A stretch of DNA of 64,000 nt from Petrosia ficiformis (taxonomy: Eukaryota; Porifera; Demospongiae; Haplosclerida; Petrosiidae), in contig OX345643.1 of NCBI GenBank assembly GCA_947044365.1, positions 3,552,001-3,616,000 on the forward strand. The letters run 5' to 3'. Shown one piece after another: positions 40,456-52,315 of the stretch. The notes beneath the pieces are model-generated. The model did no database searches and was not told the origin of the DNA. It saw nothing but the letters and a program-made list of their open reading frames with translations. Each line of letters starts with the position of its first letter. Within the stretch, counting starts at the first letter, position 1. The position numbers and the translations under genes are program-made.

Positions 40456-41751
40456 TTAATGAGATTTATAGAATTATTAATGAGATTCATAGAATTATTA
40501 ATGAGATTCATAGATCAAAGCCTAAACCCACAAGTGTAGCAAGTGAAAATGTTTTAGCCATATAAAAGGAAAAGAAACATAAGAATGTTAGCCTGGTCAT
40601 TTGGGCTGTGGCATAGCTGCTCAGGTCCGGGGTGAGTATGTCATTGTTAGTGATGTTTGACGAGATCCTAGATCTCAAGGTCAGTTGTTACGTACTTCGT
40701 GTACGGCCCTCTTTCGAGGGGGGACTGGGATACCGGCAACTGTTCCTCCCCATCAAATAAGCTATCAGTGACTCCAAATGACTTCAGGCTTTTTCAATTT
40801 CCTTTTTGCTTTAATAAACTTGATAACTAAAGGGCCGGGGAATGCCAATGAACTGAAGAAATTTTAAAACTTTTTATTTTTTATTTTTTTTATTTTTTAT
40901 TTTTTTAATGAGATTCATAGAATTATTAATGAGATTCATAGAATTATTAATGAGATTCATAGATCAAAGCGTAAACCCACAAGTGTATCAAGTGAAAAAG
41001 CTGTAGGGATATAAAAGGAAAAGCAACATAAGAATGTTAGCCTGGTCATTTGGGCTGTGGCGTGGCTGCTCGTGTCCGGGGTGAGTATGTCATTGTTGGT
41101 GATGTTTGACGAGATCCTAGATCTCAAGGTCAGTTGTTACGTACTTCGTGTACGGCCCTCTTTCGAGGGGGGACTGGGATACCGGCAACTGTTCCTCCCC
41201 ATCAAATAAGCTATCAGTGACTCCAAATGACTTCAGGCTTTTTCAATTTCCTTTTTGCTTTAATAAACTTGATAACTAAAGGGCCGGGGAATGCCAATGA
41301 ACTGAAAAAATTTTAAAACATTTTTTTTTTTTTTTTTTTTTTTTAATGTGATTCATACAATTATTAATGAGATTCATAGAATTATTAATGAGATTCATAG
41401 ATCAAAGCCTAAACCCACAAGTGTAGCAAGTGAAAATGTTTTAGCCATATAAAAGGAAATGAAACATAAGAATGTTAGCCTGGTCATTTGGGCTGTGGCA
41501 TAGCTGCTCAGGTCCGGGGTGAGTATGTCATTGTTAGTGATGTTTGACGAGATCCTAGATCTCAAGGTCAGTTGTTACGTACTTCGTGTACGGCCCTCTT
41601 TCGAGGGGGGACTGGGATACCGGCAACTGTTCCTCCCCATCAAATAAGCTATCAGTGACTCCAAATGACTTCAGGCTTTTTCAATTTCCTTTTTGCTTTA
41701 ATAAACTTGATAACTAAAGGGCCGGGGAATGCCAATAAACTAAAAAAATGC

Positions 41752-41782
<31 letters not shown>

Positions 41783-42607
41783 AATGAGATTTATAGAAAT
41801 ATTAATGAGATTCATAGATCAAAGCCTAAACCCACAAGTGTAGTAAGAGAAAATGTTTTAGCCATATAAAAGGAAAAGAAACATAAGAATGTTAGCCTGG
41901 TCATTTGGGCTGTGGCATAGCTGCTCAGGTCCGGGGTGAGTATGTCATTGTTAGTGATGTTTGACGAGATCCTAGATCTCAAGGTCAGTTGTTACGTACT
42001 TCGTGTACGGCCCTCTTTCGAGGGGGGACTGGGATACCGGCAACTGTTCCTCCCCATCAAATAAGCTATCAGTGACTCCAAATGACTTCAGGCTTTTTCA
42101 ATTTCCTTTTTGCTTTAATAAACTTGATAACTAAAGGGCCGGGGAATGCCAATGAACTGAAGAAATTTTAAAACTATTTTTTTTTTTTTTTTTTTTTTAA
42201 TGAGATTCATAGAATTATTAATGACATTCATAGAATTATTAGTGAGATTCATAGATCAAAGCCTAAACCCACAAGTGTAGCAAGTGAAAATGTTTTAGCC
42301 ATATAAAAGGAAAAGAAACATAAGAATGTTAGCCTGGTCATTTGGGCTGTGGCATAGCTGCTCAGGTCCGGGGTGAGTATGTCATTGTTAGTGATGTTTG
42401 ACGAGATCCTAGATCTCAAGGTCAGTTGTTACGTACTTCGTGTACGGCCCTCTTTCGAGGGGGGACTGGGATACCGGCAACTGTTCCTCCCCATCAAATA
42501 AGCTATCAGTGACTCCAAATGACTTCAGGCTTTTTCAATTTCCTTTTTGCTTTAATAAACTTGATAACTAAAGGGCCGGGGAATGCCAATGAACTAAAGA
42601 AATTTTA

Positions 42608-42652
<45 letters not shown>

Positions 42653-43500
42653 GAAGTTTATAGAATTATTAACAAGATTCATAGAATTATTAATGAGATT
42701 CATAGATCAAAGCCTAAACCCACAAGTGTAGCAAGTGAAAATGTTTTAGCCATATAAAAGGAAAAGAAACATAAGAATGTTAGCCTGGTCATTTGGGCTG
42801 TGGCATAGCTGCTCAGGTCCGGGGTGAGTATGTCATTGTTAGTGATGTTTGACGAGATCCTAGATCTCAAGGTCAGTTGTTACGTACTTCGTGTACGGCC
42901 CTCTTTCGAGGGGGGACTGGGATACCGGCAACTGTTCCTCCCCATCAAATAAGCTATCAGTGACTCCAAATGACTTCAGGCTTTTTCAATTTCCTTTTTG
43001 CTTTAATAAACTTGATAACTAAAGGGCCGGGGAATGCCAATGAACTGAAGAAATTTTAAAACTTTTTTTTAATTTTATTTTATTTTTTTTTATTGAGATT
43101 CATAGAATTATTAACAAGATTCATAGAATTATTAATGAGATTCATAGATCAAAGCCTAAACCCACAAGTGTAGCAAGTGAAAATGTTTTAGCCATATAAA
43201 AGGAAAAGAAACATAAGAATGTTAGCTTGGTCATTTGGGCTGTGGCATAGCTGCTCAGATCCGGGGTGAGTATGTCATTGTTAGTGATGTTTGACGAGAT
43301 CCTAGATCTCAAGGTCAGTTGTTACGTACTTCGTGTACGGCCCTCTTTCGAGGGGGGACTGGGATACCGGCAACTGTTCCTCCCCATCAAATAAGCTATC
43401 AGTGACTCCAAATGACTTCAGGCTTTTTCAATTTCCTTTTTGCTTTAATAAACTTGATAACTAAAGGGCCGGGGAATGCCAATAAACTAAAGAAATTTTA

Positions 43501-43546
<46 letters not shown>

Positions 43547-43930
43547 GAGGTTCATAGAATTATTAATGAGATTCATAGATCAAAGCCTAAACCCACAAGT
43601 GTAGCAAGTGAAAATGTTTTAGCCATATAAAAGGAAAAGAAACATAAGAATGTTAGCCTGGTCATTTGGGCTGTGGCATAGCTGCTCAGGTCCGGGGTGA
43701 GTATGTCATTGTTAGTGACGTTTGACGAGATCCTAGATCTCAAGGTCAGTTGTTACGTACTTCGTGTACGGCCCTCTTTCGAGGGGGGACTGGGATACCG
43801 GCAACTGTTCCTCCCCATCAAATAAGCTATGAGTGACTCCAAATGACTTCAGGCTTTTTCAATTTCCTTTTTGCTTTAATAAACTTGATAACTAAAGGGC
43901 CGGGAAATGCCAATAAACTAAAAAAATGTA

Positions 43931-43970
<40 letters not shown>

Positions 43971-44324
43971 GAGATTTATAGAATTATTAATGAGATTCAT
44001 AGAATTATTAATGAGATTCATAGATCAAAGCCTAAACCCACAAGTGTAGCAAGTGAAAATGTTTTAGCCATATAAAAGGAAAAGAAACATAAGAATGTTA
44101 GCCTGGTCATTTGGGCTGTGGCATAGCTGCTCAGGTCCGGGGTGAGTATGTCATTGTTAGTGATGTTTGACGAGATCCTAGATCTCAAGGTCAGTTGTTA
44201 CGTACTTCGTGTACGGCCCTCTTTCGAGGGGGGACTGGGATATCGGCAACTGTTCCTCCCCATCAAATAAGCTATCAGTGACTCCAAATGATTTCAGGCT
44301 TTTTCAATTTCCTTTTTGCTTTAA
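40456..44324 (+). repeat. ~440-bp unit array, part 3 (nine copies)
   Basis: Hairpin cores start at 40662, 41111, 41549, 41966, 42403, 42854, 43296, 43727 and 44172. Spacing ranges from 417 to 451 bp. Most of the variation is in the poly-T linker (about 18-45 T, sometimes TTTTATTTT) and in the number of 21-bp AATGAGATTCATAG subrepeats. The copy at 41111 has the CAAGTGAAAAAGCTGTAGGG subtype otherwise seen in long units. The last copy is cut at TTAA (44321-44324) by the next insertion. Confidence 0.93.
40561..40747 (+). ncRNA. Candidate small-RNA gene inside each ~440-bp unit (one copy shown)
   Basis: Representative copy. TATAAAAGG at 40561 is followed 71 bp later by CCGGG|GTGAGTATG (GTGAGT from 40632), a strong splice-donor match. 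Then come three perfect 5-bp hairpins in a row: GAGAT-CCTAG-ATCTC, CGTAC-TTCGT-GTACG and CCCTC-TTTC-GAGGG. The same elements are conserved in nearly all 28 copies, while linkers vary. This resembles a short transcription unit such as a spliced-leader or other small structured RNA, but it could equally be conserved by recent amplification alone. No canonical Sm site is seen; GATGTTTGA before the first hairpin is the nearest. Confidence 0.25.
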
Positions 44325-45358
44325 CCGATTCACCGCGGAATAAATTTTTGTAATTCTACGTTACAAACGCTAAATTAAATCTTAAACAATTTCAAATTTA
44401 CATACCTGTTTACAAAACCGGTTATAACTGCTTACGTGTACAATATTTGTATGGCATCGATTGCGTCATCGATCAGACCACTTTTTTCTGAGCAGAAAGG
44501 TACCAAACACGAAGGACTTTGAGTCAAAAATGTAGAGAAACAAAGGGATATACAGGTTGGTGTTTGTTGTTAGTACAATTTGTGTGTAAAGTAGCTATTG
44601 TAGGATTATAAAATTGTCTAAGTAACATTATAGAGACCAGTACTATATATATATATATATATTATACAGGTATAAATATATATTATACATATATATAATT
44701 GTTATAGTGTAATTATAATAATAATTATTATTATATGTATAAAGAAGACTATGCATGCATAAATATGAACTGGACTCTATTATGTTGAAGGGTTGTTCCT
44801 GTGATGAATTAGAAAACAGTGTGTTGTGTGATCTCCTGTGGGACACCAAGTACTTGCTGCACTCCTCACAGAGCTCAAAAGTCTCTTCTTTTATGTTTTA
44901 TGTGTTGGAATGCCAACAACGTCTAACACAACAATATTGTTAGTGGCTGTTTTCTTTTTTGTAGGGTGTGTTACTAGATGTGATGATCCACAGTAGGTTC
45001 TTCAACTGGCCATAACAGCAAAATAAAACATCCCAAGAAATAAATAATACTATCTATAAAAGAATTATTTATTCTATTGTTATTACAATAATTAGTCACA
45101 TGTAAACAAAAAAAGACGTGTACTTTACACGTGGATTTTTTCAATTTTTCTTTATGAAATGTCCTATTAAACAGTACATGAAAGTTGTAGCGTATATGTT
45201 CGTATATCATCTGTGAAAGTTACAGCGCTGTACTGTGGACCGTTCGTGAGTTAGACGTGTTTGAAGTGGGTGTGTCAGATTTGTCGCATTTATGCGACAA
45301 CCGCGTTTACAGTACATAAATCTTTTGTCGCATAAATGCGACAACGGCGGTGAATCGG
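44325..45358. mobile_element. Non-autonomous TTAA (piggyBac-like) element, 1034 bp
   Basis: TTAA is duplicated at 44321-44324 and 45359-45362. The left end reads CCGATTCACCGCGG inward and the right end CCGATTCACCGCCG inward, a 12-bp terminal inverted repeat with one mismatch just after it. Two copies of a 20-bp near-palindrome, TTGTCGCATAAATGCGACAA and its reverse complement, lie at 45325-45344 and 45281-45300, close to the right end. A TA-rich microsatellite is at 44643-44745. No transposase is visible; only short chance open frames occur. Removing it leaves a normal 442-bp unit spacing. Confidence 0.92.
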
Positions 45359-48300
45359 TTAATAAACTTGATTACTAAAGGGCCAGGGAATGCCAATGAA
45401 CTGAAGAAATTTTAAAACTTTTTTTTTATTTTTTATTTTTATTTTTTATTGAGATTCATAGAATTATTAACAAGATTCATAGAATTATTAATGAGATTCA
45501 TAGATCAAAGCCTAAACCTCAAAGTGTAGCAAGTGAAAATGTTTTAGCCATATAAAAGGAAAAGAAACATAAGAATGTTAGCTTGGTCATTTGGGCTGTG
45601 GCATAGCTGCTCAGATCCGGGGTGAGTATGTCATTGTTAGTGATGTTTGACGAGATCCTAGATCTCAAGGTCAGTTGTTACGTACTTCGTGTACGGCCCT
45701 CTTTCGAGGGGGGACTGGGATACCGGCAACTGTTCCTCCCCATCAAATAAGCTATCAGTGACTCCAAATGACTTCAGGCTTTTTCAATTTCCTTTTTGCT
45801 TTAATAAACTTGATAACTAAAGTGCCGGGGAATGCCAATGAACTGAAGAAATTGTAAAACTTTTTTTAATTTATTTTTATTATTATTAATTTTTTTTTTA
45901 ATGAGATTCATAGAATTATTAATGAGATTCATAGAATTATTAATGAGATTCATAGATCAAAGCCTAAACCCACAAGTGTAGCAAGTGAAAATGTTTTAGC
46001 CATATAAAAGGAAAAGAAACATAAGAATGTTAGCCTGGTCATTTGGGCTGTGGCATAGCTGCTCAGGTCCGGGGTGAGTATGTCATTGTTAGTGATGTTT
46101 GACGAGATCCTAGATCTCAAGGTCAGTTGTTACGTACTTCGTGTACGGCCCTCTTTCGAGGGGGGACTGGGATACCGGCAACTGTTCCTCCCCATCAAAT
46201 AAGCTATCAGTGACTCCAAATGACTTCAGGCTTTTTCAATTTCCTTTTTGCTTTAATAAACTTGATAACTAAAGGGCCGGGGAATGCCAATTAACTGAAG
46301 AAATTGTAAAACTTTTTTTTATTTATTTTTATTATTATTATTTTTTTTTTTAATCAGATTCATAGAATTATTAATGAGATTCATAGAATTATTAATGAGA
46401 TTCATAGATCAAAGCCTAAACCCACAAGTGTAGCAAGTGAAAATGTTTTAGCCATATAAAAGGAAAAGAAACATAAGAATGTTAGCCTGGTCATTTGGGC
46501 TGTGGCATAGCTGCTCAGGTCCGGGGTGAGTATGTCATTGTTAGTGATGTTTGACGAGATCCTAGATCTCAAGGTCAGTTGTTACGTACTTCGTGTACGG
46601 CCCTCTTTCGAGGGGGGACTGGGATACCGGCAACTGTTCCTCCCCATCAAATAAGCTATCAGTGACTCCAAATGACTTCAGGCTTTTTCAATTTCCTTTT
46701 TGCTTTAATAAACTTGATAACTAAAGGGCCGGGGAATGCCAATTAACTGAAGAAATTGTAAAACTTTTTTTTATTTATTTTTATTATTATTATTTTTTTT
46801 TTTAATGAGATTCATAGAATTATTAATGAGATTCATAGAATTATTAATGAGATTCATAGATCAAAGCCTAAACCCACAAGTGTAGCAAGTGAAAATGTTT
46901 TAGCCATATAAAAGGAAAAGAAACATAAGAATGTTAGCCTGGTCATTTGGGCTGTGGCATAGCTGCTCAGGTCCGGGGTGAGTATGTCATTGTTAGTGAT
47001 GTTTGACGAGATCCTAGATCTCAAGGTCAGTTGTTACGTACTTCGTGTACGGCCCTCTTTCGAGGGGGGACTGGGATACCGGCAACTGTTCCTCCCCATC
47101 AAATAAGCTATCAGTGACTCCAAATGACTTCAGGCTTTTTCAATTTCCTTTTTGCTTTAATAAACTTGATAACTAAAGGGCCGGGGAATGCCAATGAACT
47201 GAAGAAATTGTAAAACTTTTATTTTTTTTATTATTATTTTTTTTATTATTTTTTTTTTTAATGAGATTTATAGAATTATTAATGAGATTCATAGAATTAT
47301 TAATGAGATTCATAGATCAAAGCCTAAACCCACAAGTGTAGCAAGTGAAAATGTTTTAGCCATATAAAATGAAAAGAAACATAAGAATGTTAGCCTGGTC
47401 ATTTGGGCTGTGGCATAGCTGCTCAGGTCCGGGGTGAGTATGTCATTGTTAGTGATGTTTGACGAGATCCTAGATCTCAAGGTCAGTTGTTACGTACTTC
47501 GTGTATGGCCCTCTTTCGAGGGGGGACTGGGATATCGGCAACTGTTCCTCCCCATCAAATAAGCTATCAGTGACTCCAAATGACTTCAGGCTTTTTCAAT
47601 TTCCTTTTTGCTTTAATAAACTTGATAACTAAAGGGCCGGGGAATGCCAATGAACTGAAGAAATTTTAAAACTTTTTTATTTTATTTTATTTTTTTTAAT
47701 GAGATTCATAGAATTATTAACAAGATTCATAGAATTATTAATGAGATTCATAGATCAAAGCCTAAACCTCAAAGTGTAGCAAGTGAAAATGTTTTAGCCA
47801 TATAAAAGGAAAAGAAACATAAGAATGTTAGCCTGGTCATTTGGGCTGTGGCATAGCTGCTCAGGTCCGGGGTGAGTATGTCATTGTTAGTGATGTTTGA
47901 CGAGATCCTAGATCTCAAGGTCAGTTGTTACGTACTTCGTGTACGGCCCTCTTTCGAGGTGGGACTGGGATACCGGCAACTGTTCCTCCCCATCAAATAA
48001 GCTATCAGTGACTCCAAATGACTTCAGGCTTTTTCAATTTCCTTTTTGCTTTAATAAACTTGATAACTAAAGGGCCGGGGAATGCCAATAAACTCAAAAA
48101 ATTTAAAAATTTTTTTTTATTTTTTTTTTTAATGAGATTCATAGAATTATTAAGGAAATTCATAGATCAAAGCCTAAACCCACAAGTGCAGCAAGTGAAA
48201 ATGTTTTAGCCATATAAAAGGAAAAGAAACATAAGAATGTTAGCCTGGTCATTTGGGCTGTGGCATAGCTGCTCAGGTCCGGGGTGAGTATGTCATTGTT

Positions 48301-50033
48301 AGTGATGTTTGACGAGATCCTAGATCTCAAGGTCAGTTGTTACGTACTTCGTGTACGGCCCTCTTTCGAGGGGGGACTGGGATACCGGCAACTGTTCCTC
48401 CCCATCAAATAAGCTATCAGTGACTCCAAATGACTTCAGGCTTTTTCAATTTCCTTTTTGCTTTAATAAACTTGATAACTAAAGGGCCGGGGAATGCCAA
48501 TGAACTGAAGAAATTTTAAAACTTTTTATTTTTTATTTTTTTTATTTTTTATTTTTTTAATGAGATTCATAGAATTATTAATGAGATTCATAGAATTATT
48601 AATGAGATTCATAGATCAAAGCGTAAACCCACAAGTGTATCAAGTGAAAAAGCTGTAGGGATATAAAAGGAAAAGCAACATAAGAATGTTAGCCTGGTCA
48701 TTTGGGCTGTGGCGTGGCTGCTCGTGTCCGGGGTGAGTATGTCATTGTTGGTGATGTTTGACGAGATCCTAGATCTCAAGGTCAGTTGTTACGTACTTCG
48801 TGTACGGCCCTCTTTCGAGGGGGGACTGGGATACCGGCAACTGTTCCTCCCCATCAAATAAGCTATCAGTGACACCAAATGACTTCAGGCTATTTCAATT
48901 TTCTTTTTGCATTAATTTATTCAATAAACTTGATAACTAAACGGCCGCGGAATACGGATGAACTGAAAAAACTTAAAAACTTTTTTTTATTAATTTTTTT
49001 AATTTTTTTAATTTATTTTTTGTCGGCTTATTTAATAAGCTTGGTGACTAAATGCCAGAACAATACTGATGACTGTTGTATATTGTTGGAATTTCAACCC
49101 TTAGAGCATTGAACTTGTTTTTCACACTTCTTCCGCTTTCCAATACTGGTGTTTCTATTGCAGAGAATTATTAATGAGATTCATAGGATTATTAATGAGA
49201 TTCATAGAATTATTAATGAGATTCATAGATCAAAGCCTAAACCCACAAGTGTAGCAAGTGAAAAAGCTGTAGGGATATAAAAGGAAAAGCAACATAAGAA
49301 TGTTAGCCTGGTCATTTGGGCGGTGGCGTGGCTGCTCAAGTCCGGGGTGAGTATGTCATTGTTAGTGATGTTTGACGAGATCCTAGATCTCAAGGTCAGT
49401 TGTTACGTACTTCGTGTACGGCCCTCTTTCGAGGGGGGACTGGGATACCGGCAACTGTTTCTCCCCATCAAATAAGCTATCAGTGACACCAAATGACTTC
49501 AGGCTATTTCAATTTTCATTTTGCATTAATTTATTCAATAAACTTGATAACTAAACAGCCGCGAAATACGGATGAACTGAAAAAATTAAAAAACTTTTTT
49601 TTTTTTCCGTCGGCTTATTTAATAAGCTTGGTGACTAAATGCCAGAACAATACTGATGACTGTTGTATATTGTTGGAATTTCAACCCTTAGAGCATTGAA
49701 ACTGTTTTTCACAATTCTTCCCCTTTCCTATACTTGTGTTTCTATTGCAGAGAATTATTAATGAGATTCATAGGATTATTAATGAGATTCATAGAATTAT
49801 TAATGAGATTCATAGATCAAAGCCTAAACCCACAAGTGTAGCAAGTGAAAAAGCTGTAGGGATATAAAAGGAAAAGCAACATAAGAATGTTAGCCTGGTC
49901 ATTTGGGCTGTGGCGTGGCTGCTCAAGTCCGGGGTGAGTATGTCATTGTTAGTGATGTTTGACGAGATCCTAGATCTCAAGGTCAGTTGTTACGTACTTC
50001 GTGTACGGCCCTCTTTCGAGGGGGGACTGGGAT
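45359..50033 (+). repeat. ~440-bp unit array, part 4 (ten copies)
   Basis: Hairpin cores start at 45652, 46104, 46556, 47008, 47464, 47902, 48314, 48763, 49377 and 49964. The first four are exactly 452 bp apart and have almost identical TTTATTTTTATTATTATT linkers. The last two intervals (614 and 587 bp) are the long variant with the extra CAGAACAATACTGATGAC...TTTCTATTGCAG segment. The final copy stops in the third hairpin region at GGGACTGGGAT (50033), where hAT sequence begins. Confidence 0.93.
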
Positions 50034-50470
50034 TTGTGCATGTGCATTTGTCACGATTTGTGAAACTGAAAAAAACAGAATTTACTGAAATGATTACGTC
50101 TGCACTAGAAAGAAGTGTACCAGCTACAGTTTCTACTTTAAGTAATACTGAAGATACAACTGATCCTCCCCCATTAAAAAAAGCCAAATCATTACTTAGT
50201 TTCATGCCTGAGCCATCCGCACAATCTGAGTCTCAGTCTACCTTTTTATCAAACGAACTAGACAATTATCTGCAGTCTTTGAGTGTCGCAATGGAGGTGA
50301 ATCCCATCGATTTCTGGAAAAAAAAAACCAAGTACCCTCAATTATCAAAGTTGGCAAAGGAAATGCTAGGAGTACCATCTTCGTCACCACCTGTAGAGCG
50401 TCTTTTTAGTATCGCCGGTAAACTTTTTAGACCTGAATGTTGTAATTTAAAGGACTTGCGATTTGAATAA
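49910..50470 (+). pseudogene. hAT transposase C-terminal fragment fused in frame to unit sequence
   Basis: The frame is open across the junction at 50033. About 40 residues derive from the roughly 440-bp unit (FDEILDLKVSCYV) and about 145 from a hAT transposase. The hAT part includes the C-terminal dimerisation segment: YPQLSKLAKEMLGVPSSSPP, then VERLFSIAGKLFRPE. Catalytic regions are missing. The start is chosen only because the frame is open; the unit-derived N-terminus may never be translated. It is most likely a dead fragment, and exaptation is not shown. Confidence 0.75.
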
Positions 50471-50707
50471 TTGATGTTCATTCGATGTAATAATAATTAA
50501 ATGTAAAACTTTGAGTTATTAAAAAGTAAGAAATGTGAAAATCGTGAAATGTACTTGTACTTGCACTTAAGTACATATCACTGTACTTGTACTTATACTT
50601 AAGTACTATATTAAGAAGTGTCATGTACTTGTACTTATACTTAAGTATTTTGTCAAAGTACTTGTACTTTACTTAAGTACTTTTCAAAGTACTTCGCCCC
50701 AACCCTG
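50034..50707 (+). mobile_element. 3' remnant of a hAT transposon
   Basis: A 5'-truncated hAT element abuts the last unit. It holds the C-terminal transposase part (to the stop at 50470), then subterminal repeats of ACTTGTACTTATACTTAAGTA at 50550-50690, and ends with a terminal inverted repeat that reads CAGGGTTGGGGCGAAGTACT from the outside (right edge 50707). The matching left end is absent, so the target duplication cannot be checked. Confidence 0.82.
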
Positions 50708-51942
50708 CAGCCATAATGAAACAGGATAACTTGTGTTTGTGTGTCTATATTTACTCTCGTTATTGCCCTCGTTTCATCTTAATAAAGTCGTGAAACGGTA
50801 ACTGTGAGTTATAAAAATTGTCATAACTTTAGAACCAAAAGGTTTTAGAAGATTTCCTATGTCGTTTTGTTTCCTTGTATAATTTAAAGTCTACCAGTAC
50901 CCCGTTTGAAATGTCAATGTTTTTATTTTTTCAGAAAAATCTAACACACAGACACACACACAGACAAAATGATTACCGTACCCTTCTGCCTGAGCTACGC
51001 GGCGAGGGTAATAATATGTATGGTAACAATTATGGTGGCAATAATACCTATGCACACAAAAATTAAATATTTACTTTTCCCATGGAATGTTGAGTATATG
51101 TGGGTCTTTTAGCGTAACTTTTGAAAGATATTTTCCCACCTACGAAAATCATTTGCATAATTATTAATTTTGAAACAGTCTTACTTTGCCATTATTATAC
51201 ATAGTATTCAAACAAACAGTTCTTCTCTAAACCTTTTTATTTCACAAATACAATAATCGATGAGGTAAGCTTGAAGCATAAATAGAAAATAAATACCTTT
51301 TCTAGAGGAGTTTGAACTTTTAATTATTCTTGCAATGCATAATTTATTCTTTCAAAATTATCTTCATTAAGCACTTAGATTTAGCACTTACAGTCGCCAA
51401 TTCAAAGTTTATGTAATAGCCTCAGCAACTAGCTAGAAGAATTGACTTACACATTATAAGCATGTCATCATAATTATAAGAGATAATCAATATTATTAAA
51501 TAATTATTGAGTATAAAAACAAAACTTCTAATGGACGATATTTATTTTACAGATAATTATTATACTAATAGTTAGAATGTGAATAGTGTACTTTTAGCTG
51601 TGATCATGTTTCTGTATTCCTTTGCACTCAGGAGCACTCTAGTATTGAAATTGAGGATTGCCAGTGCTATTAATAACTACTGCTATATTAAACTCATTTT
51701 CCTTTTACAAGTTTGAGATACTTAGATAAATTAAGAGGTGCAATGAAATGAAAAACAGCAGTGAACCCAAAATTAATATCTGTAAGAGATGAAAAATGCA
51801 TGGTCTAAGTAAAAGAAAAACTACATTTTTATTATAATATAGATTTATATATTGATGATGATTATGTAACGTTTTGTTTATGTTTTCAGTTTTCTTTTTT
51901 GTAAATTGGTTTAGAGATAGTTTTTCATCAGTATAATTTTTA
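50708..51942. other. AT-rich non-coding stretch
   Basis: I see no gene here. A short fragment at about 50930-51070 has ACACACAGACACACACACAG followed by ATTACCGTACCCT...AGGGTAATAAT, an imperfect inverted pair that may be the edge of an old repeat. The rest is AT-rich without recognisable structure. Confidence 0.5.
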
Positions 51943-52220
51943 TTTTCAAAAAAATGATGGAAATGTAGGGATATGAAAACCAAAAAAGCACAGGAACAAG
52001 ATTGGGATGGTATCTTAGCAGCAAAATTAAAAAACTACTAACCATATAATCCTACAGAAGTATAGCTGTTGAGCTCGAGTATAAAAAAGAATGTATACTT
52101 ATATAGGGTTGTTATATGGAAGTGGTTATTTTAACTTAGCTGCTAAGGTACCATCCCAATCTTTTCCTGTGCTTTTTTGGTTTTGATATCCCCACATCTT
52201 CTTTCCTTTTTTTGAAATTG
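51943..52220. repeat. Large fold-back inverted repeat
   Basis: Arms of about 110 bp (about 51943-52055 and 52108-52220) are inverted copies of each other with modest divergence, separated by about 50 bp. Both arms contain CCAAAAAAGCACAGGA and GATTGGGATGGTA on opposite strands, so both could encode a DWDGxLAAKLK peptide outward-to-inward. It could be a fold-back transposon remnant or an inverted duplication of an exon. Confidence 0.7.
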
Positions 52221-52233
52221 TTTTTATTATTCT

Positions 52234-52235
<2 letters not shown>

Positions 52236-52285
<50 letters not shown>

Positions 52286-52315
52286 CATACATACATACAC
52301 ACACACATACATACC
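52236..52315. repeat. Microsatellite (TA)n-(CATA)n-(CA)n
   Basis: A TA run from about 52236 to 52280 passes into CATA repeats and a short CA run. It lies between the fold-back repeat and the 3' end of the P-element-like pseudogene. Confidence 0.9.

Noticed and set aside
40561..40747. Unit core as a tRNA- or U-snRNA-derived gene
   Set aside because: No tRNA A or B box pair, and no match by eye to U1, U2, U4, U5 or U6 5' ends.
29617..49699. Repeated small frames starting MTSGFFNFLFALINLITKGP in successive units
   Set aside because: They run through poly-T linkers into poly-Phe and shift with linker length. No consistent product exists across copies.
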